DNA of 64,000 nt from Mesorhizobium erdmanii USDA 3471 (lineage in GTDB: Bacteria > Pseudomonadota > Alphaproteobacteria > Rhizobiales > Rhizobiaceae), in the NCBI RefSeq assembly GCF_000472705.1, contig NZ_AXAE01000021.1, positions 7,501-71,500 of the forward strand, read 5' to 3'. The notes below the pieces were generated by a model. That model saw only the letters and a program-made list of their open reading frames with translations, had not been told where the DNA came from and did no database searches. The stretch's first letter is position 1; the number at the start of each line of letters is the position of its first letter. This document shows, piece by piece, positions 1 to 10,906 of this stretch. The position numbers were made by a program, and so were the translations under genes.

Positions 1-1
1 G

Positions 2-970
2 CGCACCAGCGTCTACGACAAGACCACGCATATCGTCACCATCGCGCTGGACGACCGCGGCCAATATGTGCCCGCGCAGGAGCCGGACCCGAATCCCGAA
101 CTTTTGACGGCGTTCGACGATTCGTCGGCACCCGTCGTGGTGCGTGGCAACCTGCCCAATGTCTATGACGGCATCTACCGCACCGCCTATTCCTACGGCA
201 TGTCCAAGGCGATGACCCAGCGGCTGATCAAGCTCTTGGCCTCCGATGTCGACTTCCAATCCCGCCTCAATCCGGCCGATCGCCTCGAAGTGCTGTTCTC
301 GCAGCCCGATGGCGACGACCAGACCTCGGACGATTCCGAGCTTCTGTACGTCTCGGCGACCTTCGGCGGCACGACGCGCAACTTCTACCGCTTCCAGATG
401 CAAGATGGCAGCTCGGACTATTTCGACGAGAACGGTTCGAGCGCCCAGCAATTCCTGCTGCGCAACCCCTTGCCCAACGGCAGGTTCACCTCCGGGTTTG
501 GCGCTCGAAAGCATCCGATCCTGGGCTATGTCCGCATGCACACCGGCACGGACTGGGCGGCCCCCATCGGCACCCCGATCATTGCCGCCGGCAACGGCGT
601 CATCGAAAAAGCCGGCTGGGCCGGGGGCTACGGCAAACAGATAATGATCCGCCATGCCAATGGCTACGAGACATCCTATAACCATCAGAGCGCATTCGCC
701 AAAGGCATTGCCGTCGGCGTGCGCGTCCGCCAAGGCCAGGTTATCGGTTACCTCGGTCAAACGGGCCTCTCCACCGGACCGCATCTTCACTACGAGCTAA
801 TCGTAAACGGCACCAAGGTTGATTCGATGCGTGTCCGCCTGCCGGTCGGCAAGGTGCTGAAAGGCGACGACCTCGTTGCCTTCAAGCGCGAACGCGAGCG
901 CATCGACGATCTGCTGAAGCAGGAAGATGGCAACTCGCTGAAGGTCGCCAGCGCCAAGATCGACGGCTGA
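2..970 (+). CDS. M23 family peptidoglycan endopeptidase, 5'-partial
   Basis: The reading frame is open from base 2 to the stop at 970, so the N-terminus lies outside the window; at least 322 residues are visible. The C-terminal third is a LytM/peptidase M23 domain. The zinc motif HTGTD lies at about 539-553, and the second motif HLHYEL follows GPHLH near 780. These residues bind the catalytic zinc in the family, which cleaves peptidoglycan cross-bridges in the periplasm. The upstream part resembles the OapA/Csd3-like N-terminal region of rhizobial M23 enzymes. The internal GTG at 68 is unlikely to be the start because coding continues upstream. The gene converges on the MFS gene with only four bases between stops. 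Family assignment is firm; the exact substrate is unknown. Confidence 0.93.
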   Translation, partial: RTSVYDKTTHIVTIALDDRGQYVPAQEPDPNPELLTAFDDSSAPVVVRGNLPNVYDGIYRTAYSYGMSKAMTQRLIKLLASDVDFQSRLNPADRLEVLFSQPDGDDQTSDDSELLYVSATFGGTTRNFYRFQMQDGSSDYFDENGSSAQQFLLRNPLPNGRFTSGFGARKHPILGYVRMHTGTDWAAPIGTPIIAAGNGVIEKAGWAGGYGKQIMIRHANGYETSYNHQSAFAKGIAVGVRVRQGQVIGYLGQTGLSTGPHLHYELIVNGTKVDSMRVRLPVGKVLKGDDLVAFKRERERIDDLLKQEDGNSLKVASAKIDG

Positions 971-974
971 ACCT

Positions 975-2507
975 CTACCGATCCGGCAGGGGCGAATCAA
1001 TTTCTCGGCGACGCCGCCAGGGCAGTGCCTGACCCGGAACGGTCATCCAGGCGATGATCGCTGCAAGCAGGCAGAGCACGGCGGTCGTCAAAGATACGGC
1101 CGAAAAAGCCATGTCGCTGGCAGCAAGCCGCGTTGCTTCAAGTTCGGGCGGCAGGCCTGTCGATACAGGTTCGCCAAAACCCGGAATGCCCGGCCTGATG
1201 CTGGTGTCGAGCATCCTTGAATAGACCCAGGTGGCAAGCGATCCCATTGCCGCCACCGCGATCAGGCCGCCAATACGCGAGACGGCATTGTTGATGCCGG
1301 AGGCGGCCCCCGTATCCTTGTCTTCCACCGCCGTCATGATCGCCGTCGACAGTGGTGAGACGACCAGGGCCATGCCGAGCCCCATCAACGCCATCAGCGG
1401 AAATGTTCCGGTCCAGAAATGGTGGATGCCGCCATGGCTGAGCAGGGCAAGTCCGGCGAAGGCGAAAGCCACGACCAGGCTCCCGCACGAAATCGGGAAA
1501 CGCGGCCCGATCCGGTCTGACAATTGGCCGACCGGTCCTGACAGGAGCGCGATCGATGCCGACAGCGGCAGGAAGATGAAGCCGACCTCGGCCGTGCTCA
1601 ATCCCCAGCCTGCAATCAGCAGCATCGGCAGATAGAACAGATTGGCCGACAGCGCGAAATAGAGGAAGAAAGTCGCCACATTGGCGCCAGCGAAAGCCCC
1701 GATACGAAACAGGCTGAGGTCGATCATCGGCTCGCGCCGCCGTTGCTCGAACAGGATGAAGACGACAAGCAGCACGGCGCCGGCGGCGATGCTCGGCCCC
1801 GCCATGTGGCCCTCGCCGCTGGAACTCATCGAAGTCAGCCCATAGGCGAGCGCGCCGAAGGCCAGCGTCGCCAACGCCCCACCGCCAAGATCTAGGCTGC
1901 GTTTTTCCGTCGGCGCATCGGCCGGGACCTTGAAGAGCAGGAGATAGATGGAGATCAGGCCAAGCGGCAAGTTGACGGCAAAGATCGCCCGCCAGATACC
2001 ACCGCCGAAAGCTGAAAGTACCAAACCGCCGAGCACGGGGCCAAGCGCGGTGGTCAGTGCCGAGGCGGCGGCCCAGATGCCGATCGCCCGGCCGCGTTCT
2101 TTTTTCGGATAGGCCTTGGCGATGATGGCGAGGCTGCCCGGCACCATGATCGCCGCGCCTATGCCCTGAAGTGCGCGAAACGCGATCAGGACGACAGCAT
2201 TCGGCGCCAGCGCACAGGCGAGCGAGGCTGCGACGAACAGCATAATGCCGGCCACGAAGGCGCGGCGCAGCCCGAACCGGTCGCCAGCGGCGCCTCCGGC
2301 GAGGATCAGCGCCGACAGCGTCAGCGCATAGCCATTGGAAATCCACTGCGCCTCGGCAAGACTGGCGCCGAGATCGATCCGGATCGCCGGCATGGCGATG
2401 GCCAGGATGGACCCATCGATAAAGCCGAGCGCCGAGGCCAGGATCGCCGCGATCAACACGTAACGTCGCTGCGATTGCGAACAGAACGTCCCGTTGGTCG
2501 CGGTCAT
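975..2507 (-). CDS. MFS transporter, DHA2 (EmrB/QacA-like) drug exporter family
   Basis: About 510 residues with roughly 14 predicted hydrophobic helices, as expected for the 14-TM DHA2 drug:H+ antiporters. Visible motifs include GDRFGLRR in the first cytoplasmic loop (motif A) and the ALQGIGAAIMVPGSLA helix (motif C-like, typical of antiporters). It probably exports hydrophobic or cationic compounds through the inner membrane; no substrate can be deduced. I chose the ATG at 2507 (MTATNGTF), just before the first helix; ATGs at 2537 and 2618 are alternatives and none has a strong Shine-Dalgarno. No membrane-fusion partner is next to it. Its stop faces the stop of the M23 gene. Confidence 0.88.
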   Translation of the reverse strand: MTATNGTFCSQSQRRYVLIAAILASALGFIDGSILAIAMPAIRIDLGASLAEAQWISNGYALTLSALILAGGAAGDRFGLRRAFVAGIMLFVAASLACALAPNAVVLIAFRALQGIGAAIMVPGSLAIIAKAYPKKERGRAIGIWAAASALTTALGPVLGGLVLSAFGGGIWRAIFAVNLPLGLISIYLLLFKVPADAPTEKRSLDLGGGALATLAFGALAYGLTSMSSSGEGHMAGPSIAAGAVLLVVFILFEQRRREPMIDLSLFRIGAFAGANVATFFLYFALSANLFYLPMLLIAGWGLSTAEVGFIFLPLSASIALLSGPVGQLSDRIGPRFPISCGSLVVAFAFAGLALLSHGGIHHFWTGTFPLMALMGLGMALVVSPLSTAIMTAVEDKDTGAASGINNAVSRIGGLIAVAAMGSLATWVYSRMLDTSIRPGIPGFGEPVSTGLPPELEATRLAASDMAFSAVSLTTAVLCLLAAIIAWMTVPGQALPWRRRREIDSPLPDR

Positions 2508-2678
2508 GGGAACTGCGGCTTCGCCAGAGGATTGCATGAGCTTGCTTAGACCGTTGGCATACGCCCAACAACAAGCCAGCAAGTCGATCTCGTTAAAACC
2601 AGATAGAACTGGCCACAAGGTCAGGGTCGCGCCGGCTCGTTGGTCGTGCAGCTGGTCTATGCCGCTGCACTGCGCGGC

Positions 2679-4202
2679 TCATTGCTGCGCAACGTCATCG
2701 GCTGAAGGTCCGCCAACGAATTCCACGGTAACGCCTGGCGAGACCAGCTTGGCCAGTTCGCGCGCGTCCCAGTTGGTCAGGCGCACGCAGCCATGGCTTT
2801 CGGTCTTGCCGATCTTCGACGGCTCGGGCGTTCCGTGGATGCCGTAGGTCGGCTTGTCCAAGGCGATCCAGACCGATCCGACAGGTCCGTTGGGGCCTGG
2901 CGGAATGGTCAGAATCTTGTCGTTCTGGCCCTGCTTGAAGTTGATGTTGGGGTTGTAGGTGTAATTCGGGTCGAGCGCGATGCGTGACACGGCGTGGATG
3001 CCGGTGGGCGACGGTGTATCGGCCGAGCCGATGGTTGCGGGATAGGCCGCGACCAACTTGCCGCCCGCATCGTAGGCGTACACTTCCTTCTTGGTCTTGT
3101 CGGCGACGATGCGCGCTACCGGCGTCGACACCAGCTTGCCGAAATTGGCGACCTTGATGATCGTGCCGGGGCTGTTGAAGTCGAGGCCCTTGTTGATCGA
3201 CTTCAGATAGTTCTCATCCATGTGAAAGCGCTCCGCCAGCGCCTCGGTAACAGAGGTGTAGCACATGCAGTTGAGCTGCGCCTTCTGGCTGTAGTCTTCC
3301 GGGATCGAGGCGACATAGGGTCCGGCTGCGTCCTCGGCTGTGATCGTGTAGTTGGCAAAGGGGTCACCGCCGGACTGCGAAAGGGCCGCCTGGATGCCGG
3401 TCGAATCGGTCGACTTCAAATTGCTGCCCGTAATCTCATTGTAGGCGGCGAGCGCCTTGTCGACATTCGAGCCAAAGCGGCCGTCGATGACGCCGGGCGA
3501 AGCACCGCCCCGGTCGAGTAGCACCTGCAGTGCCGCGACATCTTGGCGTGCTCCCAGCGCCAGCGACGGATCGACCGTCGTCTTGCCGCCTAGCTTGGGC
3601 GGCAGGCCTGTCTGGTCGGAGGGCGCGGCCTGTTCCGCCGGGGCCGACGGCTGCATAGGGTCTATCGAGGCCTCGTTGAGCGGCTGACGCTTGATGCTGC
3701 CCGGCTTTGCCGGCGGCCGCGCATCGGGATAAGTATTGTCGTAAGTGCCGTCGTCCTGCGGCGCCGGCGGATAGGCGTCCACCGAATTGTCGCCATTGGC
3801 GTCATATTCGTCGGCCGGCGGCGGGATGACCCGGCCCTCCTCTTCCAGCTGCTTGCGACGGAACCGAGCCATGTCTTCCGGATCGTCGAGATAGTAGCGA
3901 TCATCGCCGCTGGGGGCACGGCCCAACTCGCGCAGCCTTGTCTCGCGGCGCAGCGCGCGGCGGTCGAGCCGTGTTTGCGGCGGCTGGATGGCGATGACCT
4001 TGCCGGTATCGGCATCGACGATGACGCGGTTGCCGCGGGCGTCGTAGTAGATGTCCAGATTTCCATCCTGGGCAACGAGAATGCCGCCATTATCGGCAGC
4101 GCGGACAACCCTTGTCGCGTTGTCCTGTGTCGGCGAGGCAAGCGCGGCAAAAGGCACAAACCCGGTGGCAAGCGCCGTAAGGGCAAAGATCGTGCGGAAC
4201 AT
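2679..4202 (-). CDS. L,D-transpeptidase (YkuD) with peptidoglycan-binding region
   Basis: 507 residues starting at the ATG at 4202, preceded by GGAGAG and followed by a clear signal peptide (MFRTIFALTALATGFVPFAA). In order: signal peptide; a long low-complexity Pro/Asp-rich linker with charged stretches; a peptidoglycan-binding-like helical domain at about 220-265 (GVIDGRFG); a LysM-like segment near 320-365; and a C-terminal YkuD domain with HGT and SHGCVR. Cys472 in SHGCVR is the expected nucleophile. The family forms 3-3 peptidoglycan cross-links or attaches outer-membrane proteins to peptidoglycan in the periplasm. The first 14 codons of the longest frame (from 4244) are probably not translated. 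It stands alone; the upstream neighbour is a small cytoplasmic protein. Confidence 0.93.
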   Translation of the reverse strand: MFRTIFALTALATGFVPFAALASPTQDNATRVVRAADNGGILVAQDGNLDIYYDARGNRVIVDADTGKVIAIQPPQTRLDRRALRRETRLRELGRAPSGDDRYYLDDPEDMARFRRKQLEEEGRVIPPPADEYDANGDNSVDAYPPAPQDDGTYDNTYPDARPPAKPGSIKRQPLNEASIDPMQPSAPAEQAAPSDQTGLPPKLGGKTTVDPSLALGARQDVAALQVLLDRGGASPGVIDGRFGSNVDKALAAYNEITGSNLKSTDSTGIQAALSQSGGDPFANYTITAEDAAGPYVASIPEDYSQKAQLNCMCYTSVTEALAERFHMDENYLKSINKGLDFNSPGTIIKVANFGKLVSTPVARIVADKTKKEVYAYDAGGKLVAAYPATIGSADTPSPTGIHAVSRIALDPNYTYNPNINFKQGQNDKILTIPPGPNGPVGSVWIALDKPTYGIHGTPEPSKIGKTESHGCVRLTNWDARELAKLVSPGVTVEFVGGPSADDVAQQ

Positions 4203-4348
4203 CGTGGCCAAACTCTCCGGTCCGTAATTGCCGCCGTCCGGCATTATTGTCCAGCGAACCCATTCGCCAGCAAACCATTTACCCTACCATATGGTTCCAA
4301 CATGAACCGGGCATGAAGATGGCGGTTTTCCGGCATGTCGACGAATAG

Positions 4349-4714
4349 CTAGTTTGCGGCGAACCCCAATTCCCTCCGCGCCTGCTTGGTCAGCTTCAGG
4401 GCGACAAGGCGATGGCTCTCGCGCAGATAGTCCTTCAGCGCGGCATCATCCATGCTCTGGCTTGTCCGACGCTGGATCCATTTCATCCCACGCGAGGCAA
4501 GGTAGGGCGCCGGCCGCAGCCCGGGCTGCTCCTTGAGCACATCATAGGCAATATCGGAACATTTGAAGGTGACGAAGAGCTGCTCGCCCTGGTCCCAGCC
4601 GCCGATCGCGAAAACCTTGGTCCCGACCTTCCAGACGTGGGCGCCGCCCCACTGCACGACGTGGTTTGTCGCGGCCAGCGAGGCGCAGAAGCTGTTGTAG
4701 TCGTCCGGCGTCAT
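4349..4714 (-). CDS. MmcQ/YjbR family protein
   Basis: 121 residues matching the MmcQ/YjbR fold: an N-terminal helix (MTPDDYNSF), a beta-sheet core with VWKVGTKVFAIGG and FVTFKCS, then the characteristic AYDVLKEQPGLRPAPYLASR and KWI segments. The family is often called DNA-binding because of its fold, but no biochemical role is established. It is a complete single-domain protein of normal length. It lies downstream of clpB on the same strand, separated by a hairpin terminator and a palindromic repeat, so it is probably transcribed on its own. Confidence 0.88.
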   Translation of the reverse strand: MTPDDYNSFCASLAATNHVVQWGGAHVWKVGTKVFAIGGWDQGEQLFVTFKCSDIAYDVLKEQPGLRPAPYLASRGMKWIQRRTSQSMDDAALKDYLRESHRLVALKLTKQARRELGFAAN

Positions 4715-4740
4715 CCACCCCCCAACATTGCTGTGAAAAC

Positions 4741-4767
4741 GCCGCGCGTCCGGGATGGACGCGCGGC
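4741..4767 (-). terminator. Stem-loop terminator between clpB and the MmcQ gene
   Basis: An 11-bp perfect GC-rich stem (GCCGCGCGTCC at 4741-4751 with GGACGCGCGGC at 4757-4767) and a 5-base loop. Read on the minus strand it is followed by GTTTTC; read on the plus strand it is followed by ATCCTTGTTTTT. It can therefore end clpB transcripts and perhaps act in both directions. Confidence 0.7.
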
Positions 4768-4779
4768 ATCCTTGTTTTT

Positions 4780-4827
4780 ATGCATGTCGTTCACCCAAAA
4801 CCGAGTTCAGTTTTGGGCGACATATAT
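4780..4827. repeat. Short palindromic intergenic repeat with CCCAAAAC/GTTTTGGG core
   Basis: A nested inverted repeat. The outer arms are ATGCATGTCG (4780-4789) and CGACATATAT (4818-4827); the inner arms are CCCAAAAC (4794-4801) and GTTTTGGG (4810-4817). From memory, near-identical ATGTCG...CCCAAAAC elements occur many times in Mesorhizobium intergenic regions. It sits four bases past the clpB stop. Confidence 0.65.
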
Positions 4828-4830
4828 TGA

Positions 4831-7437
<2,607 letters not shown>

Positions 7438-7530
7438 ATCTGTCTCCTTCCGTCACCGGCCCGCTTTGCGGCACCGGATCAGATTGCGGTGACGGACCCG
7501 CCCGTTCGAGCCGGATCCTGTTCAGCCGAG

Positions 7531-7559
7531 ATATGGTGCATGGACCATTCCGTCTCAAG
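7531..7559 (-). promoter_or_regulatory. Candidate RpoH (sigma-32) heat-shock promoter of clpB
   Basis: On the minus strand the sequence reads CTTGAG, a 17-base spacer, then CCATAT. This fits the alphaproteobacterial RpoH pattern (CTTGAA-like -35, CCATAT-like -10). It lies 94 bases upstream of the clpB start, and clpB is a classic RpoH target. Assigned by eye, not by a weight matrix. Confidence 0.6.
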
Positions 7560-7608
7560 ACGCCTTGATATCGGTCAATGCATAATATTGCACGTCAGCC
7601 CAAACGGA

Positions 7609-7634
7609 AACGGCGGAGATTTCTCCCCGCCGTT
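7609..7634 (-). terminator. Stem-loop downstream of the DUF4167 gene
   Basis: AACGGCGG (7609-7616) pairs with CCGCCGTT (7627-7634) around a 10-base loop, 24 bases past the DUF4167 stop. On the minus strand the tail is TCCGTTTG, a weak T-run. Probably a terminator separating DUF4167 from the clpB promoter. Confidence 0.5.
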
Positions 7635-7657
7635 CAACGCCTTGAAATGCTGTTCGA

Positions 7658-8641
7658 TCAGTTGTCGATGTCGACAATCACCGGCTCCGCATTGCCGCTG
7701 TCGGCCGGGGTCGCTGCCACCTCGCCGGCATTCGCATTGTCGTTACCGCCGTCGACCTGGTCAATATTGGCGCGCGGACGGCGCGGACGCCGGGGGCGAC
7801 GGGCAGCACCGCTCTCGGCAGCCGCCTCGTTAAGCTCGGCCTGGGCGGCAAGAGCCGCCGGCGAAAAACCCCCGAACAGCGGAGCCGGCTCGGCCGCCGC
7901 AACGGTCTCGACCGGCGTACCGGGCTCGCCCTGTAACTCTGCCTGTACCGGGGCCTCGCTGCGCTGCTGCTGGCCGCCTTGTTCCGCGGAAGAACCGTAG
8001 TCGCGCTGGCCGTTCTGGCCATAGCCGCCATTGGGACGGCGATCGCGGTGGCGCCCGCCATTGTTGTCGCGGCCGCCATTGTTGCGCCCATTATTGTCGC
8101 GCCCGCCACTGTCGCGCCCGCCACTGTCGCGATTGTCGCGACCGTTTTCGCGGTTGAGTGCAACCTCGGCCGGCATGCCTTCGATCACCGGCTGCGGCCC
8201 GGCGCCATGGTTGATCACCGGAATTTGTGGGTCGGAAACGGTGTTGCCGCTGTTGCCCGCCCCGCTGTTGCCGGCATTGTCGAAATCGTCGCGATCCTCA
8301 TCGCCGTCATCGTCGAAATCGTCGCGATTCTGCTGCGTGTTCTGGATCGGCATCTGCGCCTGCGCGGCTGCTATGATGCGATTGTAGTGTTCGGCGTGCT
8401 GGAGATAGTTCTCCGCCATCACCCGGTCGCCGGAGCTTTGCGCGTCACGGGCCAGAGTGGCGTATTTTTCGGCGATCTGCTGAGCCGATCCGCGGATCTT
8501 CACGTCCGGGCCGTTGCTCTCGTAGTTGCGCGTCAGGGGATTCGGGCCCTTGCGGTTGTTGTTGTTATTATTGTTGTTGCCACCGCCGCCGCCATTGTTG
8601 TTGCGACCGCGCATGCGCCTGTTCTGCTGTTGTGGCCTCAT
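7658..8641 (-). CDS. DUF4167 domain-containing protein, Asn/Gly/Arg-rich
   Basis: 327 residues from the ATG at 8641, which has GAAGAGAG just upstream; 13 extra codons are possible further out but lack a ribosome site. After a basic start (MRPQQQNRRMRGRNNN), an Asn/Gly tract is followed by the conserved DUF4167 helical region (about 38-85: KGPNPLTRNYESNGPDVKIR, then a tetratricopeptide-like helix pair ending in AENYLQHAEHYNRI). The rest is low complexity: Asp/Asn-rich, then imperfect RDNNGRDN-like repeats, then an acidic Ala/Pro tail with an RRPRRPRR patch. The N-terminal domain is conserved in Alphaproteobacteria; its function is unknown. The RG/RGG-like composition suggests nucleic-acid binding (inference). 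It sits between prmC and clpB, as in other rhizobia. Confidence 0.9.
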   Translation of the reverse strand: MRPQQQNRRMRGRNNNGGGGGNNNNNNNNRKGPNPLTRNYESNGPDVKIRGSAQQIAEKYATLARDAQSSGDRVMAENYLQHAEHYNRIIAAAQAQMPIQNTQQNRDDFDDDGDEDRDDFDNAGNSGAGNSGNTVSDPQIPVINHGAGPQPVIEGMPAEVALNRENGRDNRDSGGRDSGGRDNNGRNNGGRDNNGGRHRDRRPNGGYGQNGQRDYGSSAEQGGQQQRSEAPVQAELQGEPGTPVETVAAAEPAPLFGGFSPAALAAQAELNEAAAESGAARRPRRPRRPRANIDQVDGGNDNANAGEVAATPADSGNAEPVIVDIDN

Positions 8642-8951
8642 TCGACTCTCTTCATCTTGAAATTTTCGAAAACTCGTCACGAACGGAGGCGCTCATGCAG
8701 CCAGCCGTTTCGTTTCTTCACCGGCGTTCGCCCGCATCAATTGCGTTGGCGCCACGTGCCATCCTGTTCCGGTTACATCACTTGCCGGACGATTCCCGCA
8801 CGAAGCTTGGGCGTCGTTTGCGCAAGAAGGCAGCTATTTCCAAGGAGGACCGAATCGCTAAGAGCACTGCCTGCTTCGTCTCATCCGGTTGAGGCGACCC
8901 TAGCCGCATTCCCCGGTATTGCCAAGCGGTTTTTTCGCACTGCGTCAAGGC
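8642..8951. other. 310-bp intergenic region between prmC and DUF4167
   Basis: Lies between the prmC stop and the DUF4167 start, both on the minus strand, so it should hold the DUF4167 promoter. I see no convincing ORF, no strong hairpin and no clear -35/-10 pair. Frames open here show no conserved protein features. Confidence 0.5.
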
Positions 8952-9824
8952 TTATCCCCTTTGAAAGACAAGAACCCTATCGTTTCCGCCGAGATCACGC
9001 ATGGCAACGGCCGATGCGTAACCAGCCGCCTTGAATATATCCGTAACCTCATTGCGTTGCGTGTAGCCGATCTCGACCGCAATCCTGCTTTCGGCTTCTA
9101 GAAACCAGGCCGCCTCGGCGGCAATGATCCTGTAGGGGGTCAACCCATCCACGCCGCCATCCAAGGCTAGACGCGGGTCGAAATCGCGGACCTCGTCCTG
9201 CAGATTTCCAATGTCTCGTGAAGGTATATAGGGAGGGTTTGCGGCAATTACATGGTATCGGCCGGAAACTTTTTCGAACCAGTCCGACCGGACGGTCGTG
9301 AACCTGCCGCCGAGCCCAAGCTGTACGGCATTATGGGCCGCCGTAGCCAGCGCGCCGGTGGAAATATCGACACCGGTGGCGGTGGCGGCTGGCACCGCAC
9401 TCAGCAAGGCCAGGGCGATGGCACCCGTCCCGGTGCCGAGATCAAGGATACGGCATACGCCCTCCCGCACGGCGGTTGCCTTGACGAAGGGCAGGATCGC
9501 CTCGACCAGCGTCTCGGTGTCCGGCCGCGGTTCCAGCGTTTCTGGCGACAGCGACAGGCGCAGACCGTAGAATTCGCGATAGCCGAGGATGCGATGCACC
9601 GGCTCGCCGCCGGCTCGCCGTGTCAGGGCGGCTTCGATGGCGGCGATGGCGTTCCTGTCGATCTCGCGTCCGGGCTCGGCGATGGCCTGCGTGCGGGTCG
9701 TCCCGGAAAAATGTTCGAAGATCAGCCGGGCATCGAGCTCCGGATCATCGACAGCTGCCGCCACAAGCCTGGCCCGCGCCTCCCGCAGCAGAAGCCCCAG
9801 CGTGTCGGGCAGCTTGTCAGCCAT
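8952..9824 (-). CDS. prmC: Peptide chain release factor N5-glutamine methyltransferase PrmC (HemK)
   Basis: 290 residues, the usual size. An N-terminal helical domain (1-85) that recognises release factors precedes a Rossmann methyltransferase domain with the SAM motif DLGTGTG (128-134) and the catalytic NPPY (196-199). NPPY is the signature of amide-N methyltransferases. The enzyme methylates the Gln of the GGQ motif in RF1 and RF2. It overlaps the 3' end of prfA by 8 bases, so substrate gene and modifying enzyme are translationally coupled, the standard prfA-prmC arrangement. Confidence 0.97.
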   Translation of the reverse strand: MADKLPDTLGLLLREARARLVAAAVDDPELDARLIFEHFSGTTRTQAIAEPGREIDRNAIAAIEAALTRRAGGEPVHRILGYREFYGLRLSLSPETLEPRPDTETLVEAILPFVKATAVREGVCRILDLGTGTGAIALALLSAVPAATATGVDISTGALATAAHNAVQLGLGGRFTTVRSDWFEKVSGRYHVIAANPPYIPSRDIGNLQDEVRDFDPRLALDGGVDGLTPYRIIAAEAAWFLEAESRIAVEIGYTQRNEVTDIFKAAGYASAVAMRDLGGNDRVLVFQRG

Positions 9825-10896
9825 CCAGGCCGATATCGGCCAGCAGTTTCGACTGATGATCGGCGACCAATGCGTCGATAACTTCGTCGAGTTCGCCCAT
9901 CATCACCCGGTCGAGCTTGTAAAGCGTCAGGTTGATGCGGTGGTCGGTGACGCGGCCCTGCGGGAAATTGTAGGTGCGGATGCGCTCCGAGCGATCGCCC
10001 GAACCGACCTGGGACTTGCGTGATTCGGAACGTTCCTCATCCGCCTTGCTGCGCTCCAGATCATAGAGCCGGGCGCGCAGGATCTGCATCGCCTTCGCCC
10101 GGTTCTGGTGCTGTGACTTCTCCGCCTGCACCACCATGATGCCGGTCGGCAAATGGGTGATACGGACGGCCGAATCGGTGGTGTTGACATGCTGACCGCC
10201 GGAGCCGGAGGCGCGCATCGTGTCGATGCGGATGTCTTCGGCCCGGATCTCGATATCGACCTCTTCGGCCTCCGGCAGCACGGCGACGGTCGCCGCGGAC
10301 GTGTGGATGCGCCCGCTCGCCTCGGTCGCCGGCACGCGTTGCACCCGATGCACGCCGGATTCGAATTTCAGATGGGCAAAGACCCCCCTGCCGGAAATAG
10401 TGGCGATGATTTCCTTGAAACCGCCGGCATCGCCGTCACTGGCCGACACTGTCTCGAACCGCCAGCCGCGTCCGGCGGCATAGCGCTCATACATGCGAAA
10501 CAGGTCGCCGGCGAAAAGCGCGGCCTCATCGCCGCCGGTACCGGCGCGGATTTCGAGGATGGCGTTCTTGTCGTCGGCGGCATCCCTGGGCAGAAGCAGA
10601 ACCTGGATGTCCTTCTGCAGCGCTTCGATACGCTCCTCCACACCGGGCAGATCCGCCTCGGCGAGCGCCCGCATCTCGGCATCGGTACCCTTGTCGGCAA
10701 GCATCGCCTCGAGGTCGGCCTGCTCATGCTCGGCCGAGCGCAATTCCCGAACCTTGCCCACCATGTCCTGCAGCTCGGCATATTCCGATGCCATTTTCAC
10801 ATAGGCATCCGGCGCCGGGCCGGCCGACATCTGCGCTTCGAGCATCTCGAAACGCTTGACGACTTGATCCATACGATCGCGGGGCAAATTGACCAT
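9817..10896 (-). CDS. prfA: Peptide chain release factor 1
   Basis: 359 residues. The GGQ motif lies at 233-235 within SGSGGQHVNTTDSAVR. The codon-recognition region carries RVPATEASGRIHTS (PAT at 189-191, the P-x-T tripeptide specific to RF1, which reads UAA and UAG). An N-terminal coiled helical domain covers 1-100. It releases the nascent chain on the ribosome. The start lies 10 bases after the ptsP stop, so the order of transcription is ptsP-prfA-prmC. Confidence 0.98.
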   Translation of the reverse strand: MVNLPRDRMDQVVKRFEMLEAQMSAGPAPDAYVKMASEYAELQDMVGKVRELRSAEHEQADLEAMLADKGTDAEMRALAEADLPGVEERIEALQKDIQVLLLPRDAADDKNAILEIRAGTGGDEAALFAGDLFRMYERYAAGRGWRFETVSASDGDAGGFKEIIATISGRGVFAHLKFESGVHRVQRVPATEASGRIHTSAATVAVLPEAEEVDIEIRAEDIRIDTMRASGSGGQHVNTTDSAVRITHLPTGIMVVQAEKSQHQNRAKAMQILRARLYDLERSKADEERSESRKSQVGSGDRSERIRTYNFPQGRVTDHRINLTLYKLDRVMMGELDEVIDALVADHQSKLLADIGLDG

Positions 10897-10906
10897 GACG
10901 GGGGCG

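Noticed and set aside
8030..8160. Short direct repeats that look like a CRISPR array
   Set aside because: They are imperfect 9-18 base units in frame with the DUF4167 low-complexity region; there are no spacers of even size and no cas genes.
8642..8951. Small ORFs in the gap before DUF4167
   Set aside because: The short frames lack ribosome sites and any recognisable sequence pattern.
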